Assembly (NCBI RefSeq): GCF_026212465.1
Contig: NC_080049.1
Coordinates: 4,303,362-4,367,361 of the forward strand
Origin: Amaranthus tricolor
Lineage: Eukaryota > Streptophyta > Magnoliopsida > Caryophyllales > Amaranthaceae
Reading direction: 5' to 3'
Length of the DNA: 64,000 nucleotides
Below are positions 49,934 through 62,379 of this stretch, piece by piece. Both the position numbers and the translations under genes were made by a program. Position 1 is the first letter of the stretch, and the number at the start of each line of letters is the position of its first letter. The notes beneath the pieces are model-generated. The model did not search any database, was not told the DNA's origin, and saw nothing but the letters and a program-made list of their open reading frames with translations.

Positions 49934-51329
49934 TAAAGCTCAACTTAACACGTAATTTCTTTCATATGAATTGATTTTCTATTGTAACCACCTCAACATA
50001 ATAATGTATACCAAATACTGTTGTGTGCCAAGTTGCGTGCAAAACAAACCAAGTTTGAGCTACTTTATGCGCAAAAGTGGCAAAAACGCTTAAAAACACT
50101 TTAAACCGCAACTTAACACGTAATTTCTAGCATATGACTATGATTTTCAATTCTATCCACTTCAACACAATAATATACCATACCAAATAGTGTTGTGTGC
50201 CAAGTTACATGAAAAACAAACCAAGTATGAGCTACTTTATGCGTAAAAGTGCCAAAAATGCTTAAAACCCTTAAAATCGCAACTTAACACGCAATTTTTA
50301 TTAAATGACTATGATTTTCAATTCTAACCACTTCAACACAATAATATATACCAAATAGTGTTTTGTGCCAAGTTTCGTGCAAAACAAACCAAGTTTAAGC
50401 TACTTTATGCGCAAAAGGGGAAAAAAAACGCTTAAAAACCCTTAAAATCGCAACTTAACACGTAATTTTCTAGCATATGACTATGATTTCAATTCTAACC
50501 ACTTCAACAAAATAATATATGCCAAACAGTTTGTGTGTGCCTAGTTTCGTGCAAAACAAACCAAGTTTGAGCTAATTTTTGCGCAAAAGTGGCAAAAAAC
50601 GCTTAAAAACCCTTAAAATCGCAACTTAACACGTAATTTCTAGCATATGACTATGATTTTCATTCTAGACCACTTCAAAACAATAATATATACCAAATAG
50701 TGTTGTGTGCCAAGTAACTTGCAAAACAAACCAAGTTTGAGCTACTTTACGCGTAGAAGTGGCAAAAAACGCTTAAAAACCTTTAAAATCGCAACTTAAC
50801 ACGCAATTTTTATTATATGACTATGATTTTCAATTCTAAACACTTTAACACAATAATATATACCAAATAGTGTTGTTGTGCCAAGTTTTGTGCAAAACAA
50901 ACCAAGTTTGAGCTACTTTATGTGCAAAACTGACAAAAATGCTTAGAAACACTTAAAATCGCAACTTAACACGTAATTTCTAGCATATGACTATGATTTT
51001 CAATTCAAACCACTTCAACAGCATAATATATACCAAATAGTGTTGTGTGCCAATTTACATGCAAAACATACCAAGTTTGAGGTACTTTATGCGTAAAAGT
51101 GGCAAAAACGCTTAAAAACCCTTAAAATCGCAACTTAACACGCAATTTTTATTATATGACAAAGATTTTCAATTCTAACCACTTCAACACAATGATATAT
51201 ACCAAATAGTGTTGTGTGCCAAGATTCGTGCAAAACAAACCAAGTTTGAGCTACTTTATGCGCAAAAGGGGAAAAAACGCTTAAAACCCTTAAAATCGCA
51301 ACTTAACACGTAATTTCTAGCATATGACT

Positions 51330-51830
51330 ATGAATTTAAAATTCTAACCACTTCAACACAATAATATATACTAAAGAGTGTTGTGTGCCAAGTTGCGTGC
51401 AAAACAAACCAAGTTTGAACTAGTTTATGCCCAAAAGTGGCAAAAAAGGGGAAAAAAACGCTTAAAAAACCCTTAAAATCGCAACTTAACACGTAATTTC
51501 TAGCATATGACTATGATTTTCAATTCTACCCACTTCAACAGCATAATATATATCAAATAGTGTTGTGTGCCAATTTACATGCAAAACATACCAAGTTTGA
51601 GGTACTTTATGCGTAAAAGTGGCAAAAACGCTTAAAAAACCCTTAAAATCGCAACTTAACACGCAATTTTTATTATATGACAAAGATTTTCAATTCTAAC
51701 CACTTCAACACAATGATATATACCAAATAGTGTTGTGTGCCAAGATTCGTGCAAAACAAACCAAGTTTGAGCTACTTTATGCGCAAAAGGGGAAAAAACG
51801 CTTAAAAACCCTTAAAATCATTTCTTGCAT
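51330..51830. repeat. Chimeric and shortened monomers at a local rearrangement
   Basis: An m2 monomer ending GTTTATGCCCAAAAGTGG switches at about 51440 into the tail of another type (AAAAGGGGAAAAAAACGC). The following monomers at about 51485-51815 repeat those at about 50960-51290. The next monomer lacks about 15 bp (AAAATC directly followed by ATTTCTTGCATATG near 51818). Together these mark an unequal exchange. Confidence 0.72.
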
Positions 51831-54800
51831 ATGACTATGATTTTCAATTCTAACCACTTCAACAAAATAATATATGCCAAACAGTGTTGTGTGCCTAGTT
51901 TCGTGCAAAACAAACCAAGTTTGAGCTAATTTATGCGCAAAAGTGGCAAAAAACGCTTAAAAACCCTTAAAATCGCAACATAACACGTAATTTCTATCAT
52001 ATGACTATAATTTTCAATTCTAACCACTTCAAAACAATAATATATACCAAATAGTGTTGTGTGCCAAGTAACATGCAAAATAAACCAAGTTTGAGCTACT
52101 ATATGCGTAAAAGTGGCAAAAACGCTTAAAAACCCTTAAAATCGCAACTTAACACACAATTTTTATTATATGACTATGATTTTCAATTCTAAACACTTTA
52201 ACACAATAATATATACCAAATAGTGTTGTGTGCCAAGTTTTGTGCAAAACAAACGAAGTTTGAGCTACTTTATGCGCAAATGGGGAAAAAACGCTTAAAA
52301 ACCCTTAAAATCGCAACTTAACACGTAATTTCTAGCGTAAAACTATGATTTTAAATTCTAATCACTTCAACACAATAATATATACCAAATGGTGTTGTGT
52401 GCCATGTTTCGTGCAAAACAAACCAAGTTTGAACTACGTTATGCCCAAAAGTGGCAAAAAAAACTCATAAAAACCCTTAAAAGCTCAACTTAACACGTAA
52501 TTTCTAGCATATGACTATGATTTTCTATTATAACCACTTCAACATAATAATGTATACCAAATACTGTTGTGTGCCAAGTTGCATGCAAAACAAACCAAGT
52601 TTGAGCTACTTTAAGCACAAAAGTGGCAAAAACGCTTACAAACCCTTAATATCGCAACTTAACATGTAATTTCTAGCATATGACTATGATATTCAATTTT
52701 AACCACTTCAATACAATAATATTAACAAAACAGTGTTGTGTTCCAAGTTTGGTGTAAAACAAACCAAGTTTGAGCTACTTTATGCGCAAAAGTGGCAAAA
52801 ACGCTTAAAAACCCTTTAAAAGCTCAACCTAACACGTAATTTCTAGCATATGATTATGAATTTCATTTCTAACCACTTCATCACAATAACATATACATAA
52901 TAGTGTTGTGTGCCAAGTTTCGTGCAAAACAAACCAAGTTTGAGCTACTTTATGCCCAAAAGTGGCAAAAAAACTCATAAAAAACCCTTAAAAGCTCAAC
53001 TTAACACGTAATTTCTAGCATATGACTATGATTTTCTATTCTAACCACTTCAACATAATAATGTATACCAAATACTATTGTGTCCCAACTTGCGTACAAA
53101 AGAAACCAAGTTTGAGCTACTTTATGTGCAAAACTGGCAAAAATGCTTAAAAACACTTAAAATCGCAACTTAACACGTAATTTCTAGCATATGACTATGA
53201 TTTTCAATTCTAACCACTTCAACACAATAATATATACTAAAGAGTGTTGTGTGCCAAGTTGCGTGCAAAACAAACCAAGTTTGAACTAGTTTATGCCCAA
53301 AAGTGGCAAAAAAACTCATAAAAACCCTTAAAAGCTCAACTTAACACGTAATTTCTACCATATGACTATGATTTTCTATTCTAACCACTTCAACATAATA
53401 ATGTATACCAAATACTGTTGTGTGCCAACTTGCGTAAAAAACAAACCAAGTTTGAGCTACTTTATGTGCAAAACTGGCAAAAATGCTTAAAAACACTTAA
53501 AATCGCAACTTAACACGTAATTTCTAGCATATGACTATGATTTTCAATTCTAACCACTTCAACACAATAATATATACTAAAGAGTGTTGTGTGCCAAGTT
53601 GCGTGTAAAACAAACCAAGTTTGAGCTAGTTTATGCCCAAAAGTGGCAAAAAAACTCATAAAAACCCTTAAAAGCTCAACTTAACACGTAATTTCTAGCA
53701 TATGACTATGATTTTCAATTCTAACCACTTCAACATAATAATGTATACCAAATACTGTTGTGTGCCAACATGCGTACAAAAGAAACCAAGTTTGAGCTAC
53801 TTTATGTGCAAAACTGGCAAAAATGCTTAAAAACACTTAAAATCGCAACTTAACACGTAATTTCTAGCATATGACTATGATTTTCAATTCTAACCACTTC
53901 AACACAATAATATATACTAAAGAGTGTTGTGTGCCAAGTTGCGTGCAAAACAAACCAAGTTTGAACTAGTTTATGCCCAAAAGTGGCAAAAAAACTCATA
54001 AAAACCCTTAAAAGCTCAACTTAACACGTAATTTCTTTCATATGAAAATGATTTTCTATTGTAACCACTTCAACATAATAATGTATACCAAATACTGTTG
54101 TGTGCCAAGTTGCGTGCAAAACAAACCAAGTTTGAGCTACTTTATGCGCAAAAGTGGCAAAAACGCTTAAAAAACACTTAAAACCGCAACTTAACACGTA
54201 ATTTCTAGCATATGACTATGATTTTCAATTCTATCCACTTCAACACAATAATATACATACCAAATAGTGTTGTGTGCCAAGTTACATGAAAAACAAACCA
54301 AGTATGAGCTATTTTATGCGTAAAAGTGCCAAAAATGCTTAAAACCCCTTAAAATCGCAACTTAACACGCAATTTTTATTAAATGACTATGATTTTCAAT
54401 TCTAACCACTTCAACACAATAATATATACCAAATAGTGTTTTGTGCCAAGTTTCGTGCAAAACAAACCAAGTTTAAGCTACTTTGTGCGCAAAAGGGGAA
54501 AAAACGCTTAAAAACCCTTAAAATCGCAACTTAAACACGTAATTTGTAGCATATGACTATGATTTTCAATTCTAACCACTTCAACAAAATAATATATGCC
54601 AAACAGTGTTGTGTGCCTAGTTTCGTGCAAAACAAACCAAGTTTGAGCTAATTTATGCGCAAAAGTGGGAAAAAACGCTTAAAAACCCTTAAAATCGCAA
54701 CTTAACACGTAATTTCTAGCATATGACTATGATTTTCATTCTAAACCACTTCAAAACAATAATATATACCAAATAGTGTTGTGTGCCAAGTAACTTGCAA

Positions 54801-57800
54801 AACAAACCAAGTTTGAGCTACTTTACGCGTAGAAGTGGCAAAAACGCATAAAAACCCTTACAATCGCAACTTAACACGCAATTTTTATTATATGACTATG
54901 ATTTTCAATTCTAAACACTTTAACACAATTATATATACCAAATAGTGTTGTGTGCCAAGTTTTGTGCAAAACAAACCAAGTTTGAGCTACTTTATGTGCA
55001 AAACTGGCAAAAATGCTTAAAAACACTTAAAATCGCAACTTAACACGTAATTTCTAGCATATGACTATGATTTTCAATTCTAACCACTTCAACACAATAA
55101 TATATACTAAAGAGTGTTGTGTGCCAAGTTGCGTGCAAAACAAACCAAGTTTGAACTAGTTTATGCCCAAAAGTGGCAAAAAAACTCATAAAAACCCTTA
55201 AAAGCTCAACTTAACACGTAATTTCTTTCATATGAATATGATTTTCTATTGTAACCACTTCAACATAATAATGTATACCAAATACTGTTGTGTGCCAAGT
55301 TGCGTGCAAAACAAACCAAGTTTGAGCTACTTTATGTGCAAAACTGGCAAAAATGCTTAGAAACACTTAAAATCGCAACTTAACACGTAATTTCTAGCAT
55401 ATGACTATGATTTTCAATTCAAACCACTTCAACAGCATAATATATACCAAATAGTGTTGTGTGCCAATTTACATGCAAAACATACCAAGTTTGAGGTACT
55501 TTATGCGTAAAAGTGGCAAAAACGCTTAAAAACCCTTAAAATCGCAACTTAACACGCAATTTTTATTATATGACAAAGATTTTCAATTCTAACCACTTCA
55601 ACACAATGATATATACCAAATAGTGTTGTGTGCCAAGATTCGTGCAAAACAAACCAAGTTTGAGCTACTTTATGCGCAAAAGGGGAAAAAACGCTTAAAA
55701 ACCCTTAAAATCGCAACTTAACACGTAATTTCTAGCATATGACTATGATTTTCAATTCTAACCACTTCAACAAAATAATATATGCCAAACAGTGTTGTGT
55801 GCCTAGTTTCGTGCAAAACAAACCAAGTTTGAGCTAATTTATGCGCAAAAGTGGCAAAAACGCTTAAAAACCCTTAAAATCGCAACTTAACACGTAATTT
55901 CTATCATATGACTATAATTTTCAATTCTAACCACTTCAAAACAATAATATATACCAAATAGTGTTGTGTGCCAAGTAACATGCAAAATAAACCAAGTTTG
56001 AGCTACTATATGCGTAAAAGTGGCAAACACGCTTAAAAAACCCTTAAAATCGCAACTTAACACACAATTTTTATTATATGACTATGATTTTCAATTCTAA
56101 ACACTTTAACACAATAATATATACCAAATAGTGTTGTGTGCCAAGTTTTGTGCAAAACAAACGAAGTTTGAGCTACTTTATGCGCAAATGGGGAAAAAAC
56201 GATTAAAAACCCTTAAAATCGCAACTTAACACGTAATTTCTAGCGTAAAACTATGATTTTAAATTCTAATCACTTCAACACAATAATATATACCAAATGG
56301 TGTTGTGTGCCAAGTTTCGTGCAAAACAAACCAAGTTTGAACTACGTTATGCCCAAAAGTGGCAAAAAAACTCATAAAAACCCTTAAAAGCTCAACTTAA
56401 CACGTAATTTCTAGCATATGACTATGATTTTCTATTATAACCACTTCAACATAATAATGTATGCCAAATACTGTTGTGTGCCAAGTTGCATGCAAAACAA
56501 ACCAAGTTTGAGCTACTTTAAGCACAAAAATGGCAAAAACGCTTACAAACCCTTAATATCGCAACTTAACATGTAATTTCTAGCATATGACTATGATATT
56601 CAATTTTAACCACTTCAATACAATAATATTAACAAAACAGTGTTGTGTTCCAAGTTTGGTGTAAAACAAAGCAAGTTTGAGCTACTTTATGCGCAAAAAG
56701 TGGCAAAAACGCTTAAAAACCCTTTAAAAGCTCAACCTAACACGTAATTTCTAGCATATGATTATGAATTTCATTTCTAACCACTTCATCACAATAACAT
56801 ATACATAATAGTGTTGTGTGCCAAGTTTCGTGCAAAACAAACCAAGTTTGAGCTACTTTATGCCCAAAAGTGGCAAAAAAACTCATAAAAACCCTTAAAA
56901 GCTCAACTTAACACGTAATTTCTAGCATATGACTATGATTTTCTATGCTAACCACTTCAACATAATAATGTATACCAAATACTATTGTGTGCCAACTTGC
57001 GTACAAAACAAACCAAGTTTGAGCTACTTTATGTGCAAAACTGGCAAAAATGCTTAAAAACACTTAAAATCGCAACTTAACACGTAATTTTCTAGCATAT
57101 GACTATGATTTTCAATTCTAACCACTTCAACACAATAATATATACTAAAGAGTGTGAGTGTTGTGCCAAGTTGCGTGCAAAACAAACCAAGTTTGAACTA
57201 GTTTATGCCCAAAAGTGGCAAAAAAACTCATAAAAACCCTTAAAAGCTCAACTTAACAGCTAATTTCTACCATATGACTATGATTTTCTATTCTAACCAC
57301 TTCAACATAATAATGTATACCAAATACTGTTGTGTGCCAACTTGCGTACAAAACAAACCAAGTTTGAGCTACTTTATGTGCAAAACTGGCAAAAATGCTT
57401 AAAAACACTTAAAATCGCAACTTAACACGTAATTTCTAGCATATGACTATGATTTTCAATTCTAACCACTTCAACACAATAATATATACTAAAGAGTGTT
57501 GTGTGCCCAGTTGCGTGTAAAACAAACCAAGTTTGAGCTAGTTTATGCCCAAAAGTGGCAAAAAAACTCTATAATAAACCCTTAAAAGCTCAACTTAACA
57601 CGTTACTTTCTAGCATATGACTATGATTTTCAATTCTAACCACTTCAACAAAATAATGTATACCAAATACTGTTGTGTGCCAACATGCGTACAAAACAAA
57701 CCAAGTTTGAGCTACTTTATGTGCAAAACTGGCAAAAATGCTTAAAAACACTTAAAATCGCAACTTAACACGTAATTTCTAGCATATGACTATGATTTTC

Positions 57801-59807
57801 AATTCTAACCACTTCAACACAATAATATATACTAAAGAGTGTTGTGTGCCAAGTTGCGTGCAAAACAAACCAAGTTTGAACTAGTTTATGCCCAAAAGTG
57901 GCAAAAAAACTCATAAAAACCCTTAAAAGCTCAACTTAACACGTAAATTCTTTCATATGAATATGATTTTCTATTGTAAACCACTTCAACATAATAATGT
58001 ATACCAAATACTGTTGTGTGCCAAGTTGCGTGCAAAACAAACCAAGTTTGAGCTACTTTATGCGCAAAAGTGGCAAAAACGCTTAAAAAACACTTAAAAC
58101 CGCAACTTAACACGTAATTTCTAGCATATGACTATGATTTTCAATCTATCCACTTCAACACAATAATATACATACCAAATAGTTGTTGTGTGCCAAGTTA
58201 CATGAAAAAAAACCAAGTATGAGCTACTTTACGCGTAGAAGTGGCAAAAACGCTTAAAAACCCTAAAAATCGCAACTTAACACGCAATTTTTATTATATG
58301 ACTATGATTTTCAATTCTAAACACTTTAACACAATAATATATACCAAATAGTGTTGTGTGCCAAGTTTTGTGCAAAACAAACCAAGTTTGAGCTACTTTA
58401 TGTGCAAAACTGGCAAAAATGCTTAGAAACACTTAAAATCGCAACTTAACACGTAATTTCTAGCATATGGACTATGATTTTCATTCAAACCACTTCAACA
58501 CCATAATATATACCAAATAGTGTTGTGTGCCAATTTACATGCAAAACATACCAAGTTTGAGGTACTTTATGCGTAAAAGTGGCAAAAAACGCTTAAAAAC
58601 CCCTTAAAATCGCAACTTAACAGGCAATTTTTATTATATGACAAAGATTTTCAATTCTAACCACTTCAACACAATGATATATACCAAATAGTGTTGTGTG
58701 CCAAGATTCGTGCAAAAACAAACCAAGTTTGAGCTACTTTATGCGCAAAAAGGGGAAAAAACGCTTAAAAACCCTTAAAATCGCAACTTAACACGTAATT
58801 TCTAGCATATGACTATGATTTTCAATTCTAACCACTTCAACAAAATAATATATGCCAAACAGTGTTGTGTGCCTAGTTTCGTGCAAAACCAAACCAAGTT
58901 TGAGCTAATTTATGCGCAAAAGTGGCAAAAAACGCTTAAAAACCCTTAAAATCGTAACTTAACACGTAATTTCTATCATATGACTATAATTTTCAATTCT
59001 AACCACTTCAAAACAATAATATATACCAAATAGTGTTGTGTGCCAAGTAACATGCAAAATAAACCAAGTTTAAGCTACTATATGCGTAAAAGTGGCAAAA
59101 ACGCTTAAAAACCCTTAAAATCGCAACTTAACACACAATTTTGTATTATATGACTATGATTTTCAATTCTAAACACTTTAACACAATAATATATACCAAA
59201 TAGTGTTGTGTGCCAAGTTTTGTGCAAAACAAACGAAGTTTGAGCTACTTTTATGCGCAAATGGGGAAAAAACGCTTAAAAACCATTAAAATCGCAACTT
59301 AACACGTAATTTCTAGCGTAAAAACTATGATTTTAAATTCTAATCACTTCAACACAATAATATATACCAAATGGTGTTGTGTGCCAAGTTTCGTGCAAAA
59401 CAAACCAAGTTTGAACTACGTTATGCCCAAAAGTGGCAAAAAAACTCATAAAAACCCTTAAAAGCTCAACTTAACACGTAATTTCTAGCATATGACTATG
59501 ATTTTCTATTATAACCACTTCAACATAATAATGTATACCAACTACTGTTGTGTGCCAAGTTGCATGCAAAATAAACCAAGTTTGAGCTACTTTAAGCACA
59601 AAAGTGGCAAAAACGCTTACAAACCCTTAATATCGCAACTTAACATGTAATTTCTAGCATATGACTATGATATTCAATTTTAAACCACTTCAATACAATA
59701 ATATTAACAAAACAGTGTTGTGTTCCAAGTTTGGTGTAAAACAAACCAAGTTTGAGCTAGTTTATGCGCAAAAGTGGCAAAAACGCTTAAAAACCCTTTA
59801 AAAGCTC

Positions 59808-62379
59808 AACCTAACACGTAATTTCTAGCATATGATTATGAATTTCATTTCTAACCACTTCATCACAATAACATATACATAATAGTGTTGTGTGCCAAGT
59901 TTCGTGCAAAACAAACCAAGTTTGAGCTACTTTATGCCCAAAAGTGGCAAAAAAACTCATAAAAACCCTTAAAAGCTCAACTTAACACGTAATTTCTAGC
60001 ATATGACTATGATTTTCTATTCTAACCACTTCAACATAATAATGTATACCAAATACTGTTGGTGTGCCAAGTTGCGTGCAAAACAAACCAAGTTTGAAAC
60101 CAAGTTTGAGCTACTTTATGCGCAAAAAAGTGGCAAAAATGCTAAAAACACTTAAAACCGCAACTTAACACGTAATTTCTAGCATATGACTATGATTTTC
60201 AATTCTATCCACTTCAACACAATAATATACATACCAAATAGTGTTGTGTGCCAAGTTACATGAAAAACAAACCAAGTATGAGCTACTTTATGCGTAAAAG
60301 TGCCAAAAAATGCTTAAAAACCCCTTAAAATCGCAACTTAACACGCAATTTTTATTAAATGACTATGATTTTCAATTCTAACCACTTCAACACAATAATA
60401 TATACCAAATAGTGTTTTGTGCCAAGTTTCGTGCAAAACAAACCAAGTTAAAGCTTACTTTATGCGCAAAAGGGGAGAAAAAACGCTTAAAAACCCTTAA
60501 AATCACAACTTAACCACGTAATTTCTTGCATATGACTATGATTTTCAATTCTAACCACTTCAACAAAATAATATATGCCAAACAGTGTTGTGTGCCTAGT
60601 TTCGTGCAAAACAAACCAAGTTTGAGCTAATTTATGCGCAAAAGTGGCAAAAACGCTTAAAAACCCTTAAAATCGCAACTTAACACGTAATTTCTAGCAT
60701 ATGACTATGATTTTCATTCTAACCACTTCAAAACAATAATATATACCAAATAGTGTTGTGTGCCAAGTAACTTTTAAAACAAACCAAGTTTGAGCTACTT
60801 TACGCGCTAGATGTGGCAAAAACGCTTAAAAACCCTTAAAAATCGCAACCTTAACACGCAATTTTTATTATATGACTATCATTTTCAATTCTAAACACTT
60901 TAACACAATAATATATACCAAATAGTGTTGTGTGCCAGTTTTGTGCAAAACAAACCAAGTTTGAGCTACTTTATGTGCAAAACTGGCAAAAATGCTTAGA
61001 AACACTTAAAAATCGCAACTTACCACGTAATTTCTAGCATATGACTATGATTTTCAATTCAAACCACTTCAACGCCATAATATATACCAAATAGTGTTGT
61101 GTGCCAATTTACATGCAAAACATACCAAGTTTGAGGTACTTTATGCGTAAAAGTGGCAAAAAACGCTTAAAAACCCTTAAAATCGCAACTTAACAGGCAA
61201 TTTTTATTATATGACAAAGATTTTCAATTCTAACCACTTCAACACAATGATATATACCAAATAGTGTTGTGTGCCAAGATTCGTGCAAAACAAACCAAGT
61301 TTGAGCTACTTTATGCGCAAAAGGGGAAAAAACGCTTAAAAAACCCTTAAAATCGCAACTTAACACGTAATTTCTAGCATATGACTATGATTTTCAATTC
61401 TAACCACTTCAACAAAATAATATATGCCAAACAGTGTTGTGTGCCTAGTTTCGTGCAAAACAAACCAAGTTTAAGCTAATTTATGCGCAAAAGTGGCAAA
61501 AAACGCTTAAAAAAACCCTTAAAATCGCAACCTTAACACGTAATTTCTAGCATATGACTATGATTTTCAATTCTAACCACTTCAAAACAATAATATATAC
61601 CAAATAGTGTTGTGTGCCAAGTAACATGCAAAACAAACCAAGTTTGAGCTACTATATGCGTAAAAGTGGCAAAAACGCTAAAAACCCTAAAATCGCAACT
61701 TAACCAGGCAATTTTTATTATATGACTATGATTTTCAATTCTAAACACTTTAACACAATAATATATACCAAATAGTGTTGTGTGCCAAGTTTTGTGCAAA
61801 ACAACGAAGTTTGAGCTACTTTATGCGCAAATGGGGAAAAAACGCTTAAAACCCTTAAAATCGCAACTTAACACGTAATTTCTAGCGTAAAAACTATGAT
61901 TTTAAATTCTAATCACTTCAACACAATAATTATACCAAATGGTGTTGTGTGCCAAGTTTCGTGCAAAACAAACCAAGTTTGAACTACGTTATGCCCAAAA
62001 GTGGCAAAAAAAACTCATAAAAACCCTTAAAAGCTCAACTTAACACGTAATTTCTAGCATATGACTATGATTTTCTATTATAACCACTTCAACATAATAA
62101 TGTATACCAACTACTGTTGTGTGCCAAGTTGCATGCAAAATAAACCAAGTTTGAGCTACTTTAAGCACAAAAGTGGCAAAAACGCTTACAAACCCTTAAT
62201 ATCGCAACTTAACATGTAATTTCTAGCATATGACTATGATATTCAATTTTAACCACTTCAATACAATAATATTAACAAAACAGATGTTGTGTTCCAAGTT
62301 TGGTGTAAAACAAAACCAAGTTTGAGCTACTTTATGCGCAAAAGTGGCAAAAACGCTTAAAAACCCTTTAAAAGCTCAA
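59808..62379. repeat. Shortest long-form HOR unit in block C (about 15 monomers)
   Basis: Runs from one m9 marker to the next, about 2,572 bp. It lacks the m1-m2 dimer array found in the units before it and goes from m9 through one m1-like monomer directly to m3. It probably shows either the state before the dimer amplification or a deletion of the dimers. Confidence 0.65.
60085..60111. repeat. Short tandem duplication inside a monomer
   Basis: ACCAAGTTTGA occurs twice in a row (CAAACCAAGTTTGAAACC, then CAAGTTTGAGCTAC), adding about 12 bp to this monomer. It affects the conserved dyad segment. Confidence 0.75.
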
